From assembly GCA_012931725.1 (NCBI GenBank), contig CM022948.1:109230477-109294476 (forward strand): 64,000 nucleotides of DNA, in the 5' to 3' direction. The stretch is from Litsea cubeba (taxonomy: Eukaryota; Streptophyta; Magnoliopsida; Laurales; Lauraceae). This document shows positions 34,825 through 46,555 of the stretch, piece after piece. Made by a program: the position numbers and the translations under genes. Each line of letters opens with the position of its first letter. Position 1 is the first letter of the stretch. A model generated the notes under the pieces. It did no database searches and was not told where the DNA came from. It worked only from the letters and a program-made list of their open reading frames with translations.

Positions 34825-35208
34825 TGATGGATTTGGATGCGGAGACTCCGACATGTAGCCGGAGATATATGTGCGTTACGGCGATTGAAAAGCTCCGTGG
34901 ATCTCTTCGCCTCTTGTCTCTCCTATAGGTTGGAATAATACCCAACCCTAGGGCTCCCTTATCTTATATAGACAAGTCCCAAATAGTCATACTTACTAAA
35001 GATTTCTTTGCCAAGAAACCCACATCCACTAAAGAATACTTACTAAAGACTTCTTTGCCAAGAAACCCACATCCACTAATCTTATTAGGAGTCTTATTAG
35101 TGGGACCATATCAAGTCTTACATTGAGTGAGGCTGTATTCTTTGTTGGCATCAGCCCTACTTGACCTAATGTAGGACCCGTGGCATGTGAGCTACACGAT
35201 TTCCTACA
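34825..35208 (-). repeat. 3' LTR of the old copia
   Basis: 384 bp. It contains a tandem duplication near 34990-35080 (TTTCTTTGCCAAGAAACCCA twice), absent from the other LTR, so it arose after insertion or in a recombination. Confidence 0.85.
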
Positions 35209-35399
35209 GTCTCCCACTTGGCACTAATGTCATGTACATCAAACATATCTCAGTCTCATGCACATCACATGCCTTGCAAAAACCTCTGCAGGCAAATCCT
35301 TGGTGAGAGCATCAGCCATCAATTCCTCTGAAGCATATAAAAAAAATTTATATCATTCTTTTCAGCATTTTCTTTGATGAAGTAATACTTTATCTCAAC

Positions 35400-38300
35400 A
35401 TGTTTTGATCAGCTGCTGAGCTTTTGCTCATTCACCATGGATATTGCAAATGTGATGTCTACGTTCATTGTGACAGACCCTTTTTCTCCAATTATTTTCA
35501 AATCAGTTAGGAAATGTTTTAACCAAAGCGCCTCATGAACTGTCGTACTGCAGGCCATATACTCTACTTCGACTGTTGACATAGCAATACGCAGAACTCT
35601 GTTTCTTGCTATCCTAAGAAACTGCACCTCCTCCGAGGGTAAACACATAGTCGGTTGTTAACTTTCTCTGGTCTAAATCACCGGCCCAATCTGCATCTGA
35701 GTAGCCGCGCAGTTCCAGGACTTCACCTTGATAACACAAGCGAAAATTCAATGTTCCTTTGATGAACCACAGAACCCTCTTAACTACATACTAATACTGT
35801 AATCCTAGGTTACTTAGGAATCTTCTTACGTGACCTACGGCAAATGCAAGGTCTGGTATCATACATAGCATCGCATACATGATGCTCCCCACAACTTGAG
35901 CATAAGGTTTCATTTTCATCCCTTCTTTATCCTACTCATTTCTAGGTCTCTGATCACTTGACAATTTTATGCTATTGTAGATGGGAGTGTCAATTGGTTT
36001 ACACGTACATAGTCATATCAAACCGTTTCAACACAGTTTTCAAATAGGATCTCTGTGATAAAGTAAATAGCGTATTCAGACGATCACAGGTTATTTCAAT
36101 GACAATGGCATACTCTGCCTCACCCATGTCTTTCATCTCGAATCTTGACTTTAACCATTATTGATTTCATTTACGGCTTCCAATTTATCACTAACGATCA
36201 AAATATCATCCACATATAATGACAAATATAACTAACTACTCTCTTGCGTTTAATATATAAACTAGTGTCACCATTATTGAGGACAAATTCTATTTCACCT
36301 ATGGCTTGGTGAAATTTTCTATACCATTGTCTTGAGATCTGTTTTAACCCATATAATGCCCTATTAAGTTTGTATACTTTGTCTTCGTGACCTTGCACCA
36401 CAAACCCCTCGGGTTATGCCATATAAATTTCTTCTTCTAATTCGCCGTTCAGGAATGCAGTTTTCAAATCCATCTTGTGTAATTCAAGGTCATGACATGC
36501 TACCAATGCCGCTAAGGTTCGTATGGATTAGAATTTTACGACTGGAGAAAACGTCTCCTACTAATTTATTCCTTCCACTTGTGTATATCCCTTAGCAACT
36601 AGCCGTATTTTATATTTATCTATGGATCCATCCGACTTTAGTTTCTTTCTAAGAATTCATTTACATCCAATGGCATTTTGATCTTTTGTAAGATCAGTCA
36701 ATTGCCATACTTGTTCTTTTTAATTGATTATATCTCCTCTCTCATAGCATCTAACCAATACTGCGCATCCTGCACTTTAATTGCTTGGGAGTAGGAATTT
36801 GAATCCAAATCTTGCACGATTTTCAATAAACTGTAATAATCATCTAGATATGCCGGTTGTTTCCTCGCCTGAAATGGTCTACCAATCGGCTCATCGGGTT
36901 ACTCAATCACCTAAAGTGGGCCCTGGCCAGGAATTCTATGTCCAGCGTCCCCTTCGACAAAACCCCCTTACTTGCTTGAACCCCTTTGCCCTTAGATATT
37001 TAATATAATTTCACACGCCGTCGTTCTACTCTATGACTGACCGTCGGATCCCCAAGGAAAAATACATCTCAGCATTCCATGATCATTTTGTTATCGTGAT
37101 CATACATACGATATCCTTTAGAATATAATGGGTAGTCAACGAAAGAATAATTTTTCTTCATTTTTTCTTGCAATTTATATTTTTCCTGTGGTGGTAGCAT
37201 GACATGTAAATGGTAGCCCCAAACTCTTATATGTTTAATTTCGGTTTGGCACCAGTCGATAATTCATACGGGTTTTGGACACACTTTTGGAGGGTACTCT
37301 ATTCAAGATATATTGTACCGTATTTAATGCTACTCCCCACAAATACAACGGAAGTCTCATGTGGCTAATCATTGACCTTACCATAACCATTAAGGACATA
37401 TTCCTCCTCTCAGCCACGCCATTTTGTTCTGGGGTATATGTAACCGAATATTTATGAATGATTCCCTCACTTGCGCAATATTCTTTAGACCATTCCGAGG
37501 TATATTCACCCCTCCTATCGGATCTAATCCGTTTTATATTCTTGCCCTTTTAATTTTGGACCTCAGCAGCAGATATTTGAAACATTTTGAAGGCCTCATG
37601 TTTGTATTTAAACGGATACATATAACCATATCTACTGTAATCATCAATAAATGTCATAAAGTAGTCCTCCCATGTTCTATTTTCTACATTCAATGATCCA
37701 CAAATATCAGAATGAATTATAGTTAATATTTCTAAACTTCTAGCTCTTTTTGAAAATGATTTCTTAACCATTTTTTCACTTAGACATGGATCACATATAG
37801 CTCTTTTTGAAAATGATTTCTAGTAAGAGTCCATCCCTAACCATTCTACTTATTATATGTGCCCTAATCTCATATGCCATAATATTGTCAAACCATCTAT
37901 GCACACATTCACACATACAAAAATAATAGGAACTATATTTTATTTTATCATTAGGAGTGTCCACCAAATACGGTTTATCAGAAAGAAAACCATTGACTAA
38001 ACCTTGACCTCGCATGCCAATTGTAACCTCCTTATTTTTAAATTTGATTTCGAATTCATTCATAGACAACTAGCTCATAGAGATTACACTCCTCCTCATA
38101 GCTGGAGCAAAGAAAATATTGGAGAGATATAGTGGTTTTTCAGTTGGTAAGAGAATTTTGACTTTCCCTTCATCCAATACATCACAGAATGTTTCATTCC
38201 CTATGTAAATACTCTATTCTCCTGGTTTCATCTCTTTGAATTCGACAAATCCAACCTTAGTTCTAGATAAGTGCCTGGTGGCTCCAGAATCATTCCACCA

Positions 38301-39140
38301 ATTCTTGTCATTGGTGTCCACCATCATGGACTCTATGACCATCTCAACATAATCACCGTGTTCTTTGGTCGCTTTACCTTGTTGGCTACTCTCACCCTTT
38401 TTTTATCATTGAGAACTAAAGCAAACAGAATTCTAGGCCCTTTTCCATTTTTTTTATTGCCTTTCAACTTCCCTTTATTTTTTATATTGACGGTTAACGC
38501 ACCGTTATTATTCTTAGTTTTAGCAATCATGACGAAGTTTGTTGGTGTTATACTACGAGCAGCCTGCCTTTGTCCTTCAGCAAGAAACTTAGCTTCAACT
38601 TTACTAAGGGTTCCACCCTTTTCTAGGCTAAGGGTCTGAGACACATTCTCCAACGAACGTGGAAAACTCATCAACAAGTACAAGATTTGAAAACCCTTGT
38701 CCATTTCCATTCCCGAGGCTGTGAGATTACTATTTCGGACTGCCATTTTGTCAATGTGATCCCTTATAGATGATTCCTCTGGCATCTTACAGTTGACATA
38801 TGCGCTGAATGCCTCTATCAAGTGAGATTTAGAGTTTTCATCATATTTGTCTATAGCATATTCATAGATTTCTTTAGCAGTGTTAAAGTGCTCAAACTGC
38901 TTTACCAAATCATTGGATAGGAATTTGACCAAAAGTTGCCTCGTTGATTTGTTATCAAATACCTATTGTTCATACACATCATGATCTTCTTTAGGTGCAT
39001 CATCAGCGGGTTTGGAGATCGGATCGGATTTAATCAAATATGTTAGTCCGTCAAAGTTCATCAATGCGACCATCCGACGCTTTCACATGGCTAAGTTCTT
39101 GCCATTAAAAATATCATCCTTAGCAAGATCATGCAATGCT
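35400..39140 (-). pseudogene. Fragmented copia gag-pol
   Basis: In the minus sense: gag at about 38333-39140 (VKFLSNDLVKQFEHFNTAKE, LLMSFPRSLENV) with a stop just upstream of VFDNKS; a protease DSGATRHL near 38280; a GAG-pre-integrase and integrase region at 37235-38069 (HSDICGSLNVENRTW, FIDDYSRYGYMYPFKYKHE, NTVQYILNRVPSKSV); a reverse transcriptase piece at 36198-36401 (KLNRALYGLKQISRQWY); and an RNase H piece at 35409-35648 (STVEVEYMACSTTVHEALWL). Stops and frameshifts separate every segment. No part could give a working enzyme. Confidence 0.85.
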
Positions 39141-39680
39141 AATTTGGAAGACTTAATTACTGAATTGAAAAAGAGATTAAGATTCCACTGGCCTTTAAAA
39201 GAGTTAAGTCACCCTTTTTTCTAAACCGTTGGATCGTCTTTCTCTTACTGCTACTGCATAGAACTGCTCGTAAGGATTCTATAAAGCCAAACCGTTCATC
39301 GATCGGAGTACGGATGCTCTAGATATAGCAGTACGATGTTTTTGATGGTTGGGAATCACCCTGCCTGTGTCAGCAGTCTGTTGACGTCGTAACTGCCTGC
39401 TGGTGTGGGCCTACTTAATCTGGGTCGGGTTGGGTTTGTTTCTGACCCAACCTGCAATTAAGTGAGGTGGTTTTCCACTCCTTTTTGGCACGCATCCCAA
39501 TCAGAAGAGGAAAACAGAATGCATGTGCTTCTCCTCTTTCGCTGGAAAGAAAGAAAACGTAATGGAAAGAGTGCACGCCAAACCTTAGGCGAGACAATGA
39601 CCTTCCTTCATTGACACACACAACCCGAGGAGACATCCTTCACCTGTGACTTCGCGATCCAAACCGTCGAAACGCACGGT

Positions 39681-39697
39681 ACCAAGCTATGATACCA
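39681..39697 (-). promoter_or_regulatory. Primer-binding site of the old copia
   Basis: Minus-strand TGGTATCATAGCTTGGT, close to the inner edge of the 5' LTR. It is of the initiator-Met tRNA type used by copia elements (TGGTATCA core). Confidence 0.75.
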
Positions 39698-39699
39698 AT

Positions 39700-40036
39700 T
39701 GATGGATTTGGATGCGGAGACTTCGACAAGCGGCGAAATATCTATATGCGATCAGGCGATTGGGAAGCTCCGCGGATCTCTTCGTCTTATATCTCTCCTA
39801 TAAGATGGAATAATACCCAACCCTAGGGCTTCCTTATCATATATTGATAAGTTTCAAAGAGTAACACTTATTAGAGACTTATTCGTCAAAAACTCGCATC
39901 CACTAATCTTATTAAGAAATTTATTAATGGGAGAAGATCAAGTTTTATATTAAATGAGATTATATTTTACATGGACATCAGCCAATACTTGATATGACGT
40001 GAAACCTATGGCACGATGGACACACAGTTCCGTACA
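39700..40036 (-). repeat. 5' LTR of the old copia
   Basis: 337 bp, same termini as the left LTR, adjacent to the primer-binding site. Confidence 0.85.
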
Positions 40037-40041
40037 AACTG

Positions 40042-40736
40042 CCCCCGCAAATTTACTCGTAGCATCACCCAAAAATCAAGATATCATCTTGAAGGAAAAT
40101 ATTCAAGTGCATTCAATTCTCATTATTTTTTTTTGTGAGGGACACCCCGCTTTGAAAAATGTAAAGTACAATAGGGGAGTGTTTCTGGCCAAAAATTAGT
40201 GAGAAATGAATGCATTCAAATAATTCCCCTTGAAATATCCACTGCAATGTAAACTTTTCGTCCCACCTATCAAATCAGGAATTAATGCAAGGTATGTACG
40301 TTTAGAAGCAAGAGCACGGTGGGAGCTGAAAGGTGCCTATCAGCAATGGCACACACACCTCTTTGTCCTTCAAAAAGGACAAGGTCATCATTACATAATT
40401 TCAATTTTCACGTAAAGTATCATTCTTAACTTTGAAATTGGCCTACTGGCGAAGGGAGACAGAGAAAATCGATTGTAGGTATAATCACTGTGACATCCCT
40501 ATCCCATTGATCAAATGGATATACGGTGGTAATGCATCCATTCTTGTGCGTGTAAAAGCAATCTTCATTTTCAATAAAGATTATTTCTTATTGTCTGGTA
40601 TGGATAACTTTTAATTAAAAAAATAGATGCTTGTCAGATTTTTGTGAGTCTACCAAAAAAAAACCTTTTGTTATGGAGCATAAAAAAGTGTGACATTCTT
40701 TGTAAAATTGAAGGTTTGCTAACTTTGTAATTTAGA
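40042..40736. other. Gene-free spacer
   Basis: No gene or repeat recognised; short open frames here have no known motif. Confidence 0.4.
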
Positions 40737-41484
40737 GAATCTAAATTATAAAATGAATATTTAACCCATTCTCTATCCTCCGCACCCCTGTGTATTACCT
40801 TCATTCTCAGGTGATCAAGTCGCTGACACCGTATTTCTTCTGAATTACTTTTTCTAGTTGAATCCATTAAACTGTCAAGATTCACCCATCGAATTCACTG
40901 GGTATTGATATCCCATGTGTAGCCATTTCATATGGCATTGGCAAATGGTGAATGAAGAATCAAGATTAATTGAAAAAACAATGTTTGCAAAAAACCACGG
41001 TTGGTACGGTCGTAGGGCAAGTCTCTTTTTTTTTCTTTTTTCTTTTTTTTTTTTTTAAGGGCAATCCCTTGTGATCAGAAAATTCAAGTTTGATTAGAGT
41101 GATGACGAGTGGATTTGGGGCAGTGAGAAAAAGTATTTTGATTTGCCATGTTGCTAATTGTGATCACCCTCCAGCCTCCAGGGAACTGTGATCGAACACC
41201 TACAGGTGGGCCTCCAATGTGAGAGAAGTGTTATCCGAGCTGTGCACATTCTTTTTTACTCTGCAACCTGCTCAAAGAGCAGGGCATGCACAAGACCAAG
41301 AAGAACGAAATAAGGCTGGGAAATCATAAAAAAAATAATTATTTTGATTATATAAAAATTAAATCAATTTTTCACTATTCTTAAAATACTCCATATTTGA
41401 GAATATCTCGACTCAAAGTTGTTGTGGCCGTGTATGAGGAAATTCATAGTTTATGCACGAAAATGAAATTTATAATAAACCTTA

Positions 41485-41570
41485 AGAGATAGCACAGTTG
41501 GCTAGGACAACGGTTTATAAACCGAAGGCTGCGATTTCGAACTCGCAATACTCTTCCTGCGGCCACTTGC
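41485..41570 (+). repeat. tRNA-derived SINE-like promoter pair
   Basis: TAGCACAGTTGG near 41492-41503 fits the pol III A-box consensus exactly, and GATTTCGAACTC near 41532-41543 is a close B box, about 40 bp apart. It is present in decayed form in the P2 block (about 57150-57215), so it predates the duplication. It cannot fold as a real tRNA with a proper acceptor, so it is read as a SINE head or tRNA relic. Confidence 0.5.
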
Positions 41571-41764
41571 ACAAACAAAGGCCTAACTTAACTTGTACGT
41601 GGGGTATCTAGGAAGTATTTTCATGAAAAAACAACCGTAGTAGTTTGTTGTCTAACCGAAGATGATTTATTTTGGGTCAATTCCTCTAAATAATGTATAA
41701 TTTTAATTTTTAAAATAAAAAAACTATTGTCCTTTAATTAGAAATATATATATTTAAGAGGTTT

Positions 41765-42945
41765 TTACCGGAAAATACTCGGTATTTGGACGTCACACTT
41801 GGTAGTGCCTCGGAATATTTTCCATACGGTATCATTCCTCCCACCTCTTTTATTTTTTTTTTTTAGTATTTTTTTGGAGTGACGATAGCGTCGTTGGAAG
41901 AAGAAATTAAGTGACACTATCGTCACTTATCGTTAAATAAACCCACCATCTTTCCCCTTCTCTTCCCTCCCTCTTTCCCCTTCTTCCCTTTTCTTTGATG
42001 GTGATGGAAGGTGGCTGGGTTGTTGTTGTGGGTTATGATTGGAGTGCTGGGGAGGTCGGAAGGAAGAGATCGGATTCGAATGAGAGATGACGACGCCGAA
42101 GGAGATGAGTAGGGAGGAGGGAGGTGGCATAGGAGGCGACGGAGAGAGGAAGGGAGGGCAGAGGGAGAGGGACAGGTGGCCGGAGGCTGTGGTAGATCTT
42201 TGTCTCCGAAGAGAAGCCACTGCTGTTTGCATCTACGGAGGAGGAAGAAGATGAAGAAGGAATATTGGAGTTAGAGTTTGGGTTTTGTTCTGCCGTTTCA
42301 AGAGTCCAGGTACTAGTGACCGAAACAAGTGGAGCTCAACAGAAAATTTATGATTACAGCATGATTTGGCTCCAGATCTCATCTCGTGGACAAATGCAAA
42401 TGCTGTTATTATAAGTTTATAACGACGCATGGCATGACGACAATGTTAGCAAGAACATGAATTAGATTCTAGGCTTCCCCTTTAGATTCACGAAATGTGA
42501 TATGGGACACGATGGGAGTTTGCGTGCCTTGGTATGCAAGAGATCACCCCAAAATCCCCAAACTTGAAGAGAAGAAGAGAAAGAGGAGCGGTATGGATAA
42601 GAAAAGAATGGGGGAACGTGTGAGGGTGAAAGATGAAGAAAGAGGTTGGAGAAAGAGAAAGAGGTTGATAAGAAAATGAAACCACTGATTCTGCAGGGTC
42701 TCCAGTGGCATTAAGGATCAGATCTAGAAAGGGGTTGGAGAAAGAGGTTGAGAATCTTGTTCCTGTCTGTTTGGAAAATACGAAGAGTGACGCTAGCGTC
42801 ACTAATTTTCACATTGAGCGACGCTAAAATCATTGTTTCATATTGGAAAAAAAAAAAGAGGGGTCTAACGGACCCATTTGTGTAGTCCTATTTCCGAGGC
42901 ACTTATTCGTGCAACGGCCAAATAGTGAAAATTTTCGAATAAAAT
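41765..42945. mobile_element. MULE-like element inserted in P1
   Basis: P2 reads straight through this point (near 57405-57425), so about 1.18 kb was added in P1. The ends are diverged inverted repeats sharing GTGCCTCGGAA (41808 and, inverted, near 42893) and, farther in, GTGACGATAGCG with GTGACGCTAGCGTCAC. The arms total about 165 bp each. The core has a GC-rich minus frame (41933-42232, Pro/Ser-rich) that might be a captured gene fragment but has no recognisable domain. The Mutator assignment is tentative. Confidence 0.65.
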
Positions 42946-43113
42946 CATCATTATAATTCTTCAGAGATTTTTACACAATCAAGGCGCTTCTGAACACAAG
43001 TATTTGATCATTGCAACATCAAATGATTTCAAGAGGTTATGGGAAATAGTTTTTTTTTTTTTTTTAAGATAGGGGCTTGTGCAAATACCTTAATTATGAA
43101 TTTCCACATTAAC

Positions 43114-43366
43114 TGTTGATCGCACGCTTCCGCACAAGCCATACAAAAGGAGAACACAGTTTTACGTGGTTCGGTGATTTCACACCTACGTCTACGAACA
43201 AAGCCCGTCTTCTTCTTAGTTTTCACTAATCAAAGTTTTCTCCTATCCTACTAGGGTTACAACCATAAGGATAATATATAGGAAACTCAAATACTAAACT
43301 ACCCTTGAACCCTAATTACATTGGGCCTACAAAACGAGCCAAAACCCAAAACCCATAAACCTAACA
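43114..43366 (-). repeat. 3' LTR of the young copia, with an inverted terminus
   Basis: 253 bp. From about 43138 inward it is nearly identical to the other LTR. The outer 23 bp (43114-43136) instead match the reverse complement of 48387-48409, and about 14 bp next to it are missing. The terminal TG is kept and the 5-bp target duplication is perfect. Confidence 0.9.
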
Positions 43367-43378
43367 AATCTCCACCTT
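43367..43378 (-). promoter_or_regulatory. Polypurine tract of the young copia
   Basis: Minus-strand AAGGTGGAGATT directly before the 3' LTR start TGTTAGG. It would prime plus-strand DNA synthesis. Confidence 0.8.
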
Positions 43379-43468
43379 GGCGAGATTTGCAGGCCACAAC
43401 ATTTTCCACCTTGGCATGCAATTACACGCCTCCAAATGCGCCCGAAAGCGCCATACACCCGAAGGTGC

Positions 43469-45235
43469 TCAAAATCGCAGGATGTTGATCAAGTCTAAGC
43501 AATGCTTAAACTTGACCCCAGTCACAACCTTAGTCAGCATATCTGCGGGGTTATCAACAGTCGCAATCTTCTTAAGGAGTTTATCTCCCTCATCAACAAT
43601 CTCCCGCACAAAATGATACCGTACGTCGATGTGTTTCGTACGTGAATGATGAACTTGATCCTTTGCCAAACAAATTGCACTCTGACTATCACAATGGACA
43701 TCAATGTGCTCCTGAAAGATCCCCATGTCATCAAGCAAACCTTGAAGCCAAATAGCCTCCTTAATGGCCTCTGTCACCGCCATGTATTCTGCCTCAGTAG
43801 TCGACAAAGCAACTGTAGACTGTAACATTGACCTCCAACTCACCGGTCCCCTTGCAAGAGTGAACACATAACCTGTAGTAGACCGACGCTTATCCAGATC
43901 ACCAGCGTAATCCGAATCCACATATCCAACCACATGCTGACCAATACTATCATCCCGCTGAAACGACAAACCAACATCCACGGTACCCAGAATATACCGT
44001 AGGATCCATTTCACCGCTTGCCAGTGCCCTTTTCCTGGATCATGCATATATCTGCTTACTATACTGACAGCTTGTGAAATGTCAGGCCTAGTACACACCA
44101 TCGCATACATCAAACTACCAACAGCACTCTGATAAGGAACCTGAGCCATGTACTGACGCTCATCATCTGTGCTAGGAGACATAGCAGCACTAAGGATGAA
44201 GTGAGAAGCAAGTGGTGTACTCACAGGTTTTATTTTTGCATCCATACCAAAACGCTGTAGTACCTTCTTCAAATATTGTTTCTGTGATAGACAAACCTTG
44301 CCTTGCACCCTCTCTCTCTGAATTTCCATACCAAGTATCTTCTTGGCTTCACCCAAATCCTTCATTTCAAATTCATTACTCATCTGAGTCTTCAATTTTT
44401 CAATCTCCACCTTGCTCTTAGAAGCTATAAGCATATCATCGACATATAAGAGCAAATAAATGAAGGTTCCATTTCGTAGTTTGCGATAGTAGACACAATG
44501 ATCAAAAGAACTCCGTGTGTACTGCTGTCCAATCATAAACTTATCAAATCGTTTGTACCACTGTCTCGGAGATTGTTTCAAACCATACAACGATTTTTTC
44601 AGTTTACAAGCCAAATGTTCTTTACCAGCAGCCTTATACCCATCTGGTTGGGTCATGTAGATCTCCTCATTCAAATCACCATGCAAAAATGCAGTTTTAA
44701 CATCGAGTTGCACTAACTCAAGATCAAATTGTGCCACCAAGGCTAACAAAATACGAATAGAAGAATGCTTCACAACGGGAGAGAATACCTCATTGTAGTC
44801 AATGCCTTCCTTCTGTGCGTAGCCTTTAGCCACCAATCTAGCCTTGTACCTGACACTGTCCTTTCCTGGAGATCCTTCCTTCATGGTGTAGACCCATTTG
44901 CACCCAATTGCTTTCTTCCCCTTAGGTAACTGTACTAGCTCCCAAGTGTCATTCTTATGAAGAGATTTCATTTCCTCATCCATTGCATTCTGCCACTCTA
45001 CACTTTCTGAATGCCTCTTTGCTTCTTTGTAGGTAGTAGGAACACATTCTTCAACCATTGGAAGTGCATATGCCACCATGTCAGTGAACCGTTTAGGTTT
45101 TCGAATATTCCTTTTTGGTCTACTGGCTGCAATAGAATCTTCTTCTTCTTGCTCTGGTAGAGGCTTTTGAGCTGGAGTCTCCTCCTCATCTGTATCATCA
45201 CCCTCTAACTCAACTGGGACGATATCAAACTCCAC
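43469..45235 (-). pseudogene. Copia reverse transcriptase and RNase H segment
   Basis: Same frame, directly after the TAG. The reverse transcriptase (RVT_2) has DEEMKSLHKNDTWELVQLP, GCKWVYTMKEG, VQLDVKTAFLHGDL (catalytic Asp), SLYGLKQSPRQWYKRFD and LLYVDDMLIA (catalytic DD). RNase H has VGYVDSDYAGDLDKRRSTTG, STTEAEYMAVTEAIKEA, CDSQSAICLAKD and RTKHIDVRYHFVRE. All key residues are present and no internal break is seen over 588 codons. Only the upstream stops prevent a full polyprotein. Confidence 0.93.
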
Positions 45236-46555
45236 CTACTTCGATTTACCATTGGTCTTGCTTTCCTCCTGAGAGTCATTTTGCTTGTTCTGTTTACACA
45301 TAGCAGCTTCATCAAAAGTCACATCCCTGCTAAGAACAAGTTTCTTTGAATCTGGACACCATAGCCGGTATCCTTTCACACCACTGCTGAAACCCAAGAA
45401 TATAGCTTTCTTGGCCCTTGGATCCAACTTACTCTCTGTGACATGGAAATAAGCAGGACAACCAAATATATGCAATTTATCATAATCAGTAGCGGGTTTT
45501 CCAGACCATACCTCAATGGGTGTTTTACCCTCGATCGCAGCAGAAGGCAACCTATTGATGAGATGACAAGCATAAGCAACTGCCTCACCCCAAAACGCTT
45601 TGCCTAATCCAGAATTAGACAACATGCACCGAACTTTCTCCAATATAGTGCGGTTCATGCGTTCTGCCACCCCATTCTGTTGCGGAGTCCCACTAACTGT
45701 GAAATGCCTCACGATCCCCTCATCCTGACATACTTTCAAGAACGGATCAGACTTGTACTCTCCACCGTTATCTGACCTAAGCCTTTTGATCTTTCTGCCT
45801 GTCTGTGTTTCAATCATTTTCTTCCACTTCATAAACACATTCAAAACTTCATCCTTGTGCTTCATGATGTACACCCATACTCTTCTGGAGAAGTCATCAA
45901 CGAATGTAACAAAGTAGTGCATACCTCCCAAAGATGCCACTTTGGTAGGACCCCATACATCCGAATGAACATAGTCTAGTGTGCCTTGAGTGCGATGGAT
46001 CGCGGTGCCAAACTTCACTTCTGTCTGCTTTCCAAAAACACAATGTTCACAAAATCCCAACTTACAGGTCTTTGCACCTTGCAATAAGCCTTGCTTAACC
46101 AAACCCTGCAATGCTCTCTCCCCAACATGCCCTAGACGCATGTGCCACAATCTGGTAGTGTCTGTAACAGTCTCATTTGAGCTATGAGATACTGTTGCTG
46201 CTCCACCTACAACTGTACTCCCTTGCAAGAAATACAGATTACCTCTTCGGACACCCTTCATTAACACAAGTGCACCATAAACAACTTTTAGAACTCCACC
46301 TTCCATGGTAATCTTGAAGTCTTTGGAGTCTAAAGCACCCAATGAGATAAGATTCTTCTTCAAATCCGGTACATACCGAACTTCTGTCAAAACTCTAACT
46401 GCTCCATTATGCATCTTCAAACGGATTTTTTTTATCCCTTTTGTTTTGCAAGCACTATCATTGCCCATTAAAACTGTTCCACCATCCAACTCTTGAAAGC
46501 TGGAAAACCATTCCCTGTTGGGACACATATGATAGGTACAACCCGAGTCTAAAAC
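45236..46555 (-). pseudogene. Copia protease and integrase segment
   Basis: It continues in the gag frame after the TGA. Protease is marked by LDSGCTYHMC (catalytic DSG). The GAG-pre-integrase HHCC part has LWHMRLGHVGERALQGL and CEHCVFGK. The integrase core has all three acidic residues: HSDVWGP, SDNGGEY and PQQNGVAERMNRTILE. GCPAYFHV and FLGFSSGVKGYRLW follow. The frame ends in a TAG at 45236-45238, in the linker before the reverse transcriptase. There is no ATG of its own near the protease, so without readthrough of the TGA it would not be made. Confidence 0.92.

Larger units (their letters stand above)
34825..40036 (-). mobile_element. Old, decayed Ty1/copia retrotransposon
   Basis: LTRs at 34825-35208 and 39700-40036 begin TGATGGATTTGGATGCGGAG and end in TACA. 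The primer-binding site is inside the right LTR and a polypurine tract (minus CCAAGTGGGAGACTG) lies inside the left one. The body has gag, protease, integrase, reverse transcriptase and RNase H fragments in the copia order (integrase before reverse transcriptase), all broken. The LTRs differ strongly by eye and the left one has an extra tandem copy of about 46 bp. No intact target duplication was found, which fits an old insertion. Confidence 0.88.

Noticed and set aside
37275..37696. Plus-strand frames over the old copia
   Set aside because: They are shadows of the minus-strand integrase fragments.
42233..42802. Minus-strand frames in the MULE-like element as captured gene exons
   Set aside because: Low-complexity Pro/Ser/Phe-rich sequence with no recognisable domain; only the possibility is noted in the element entry.
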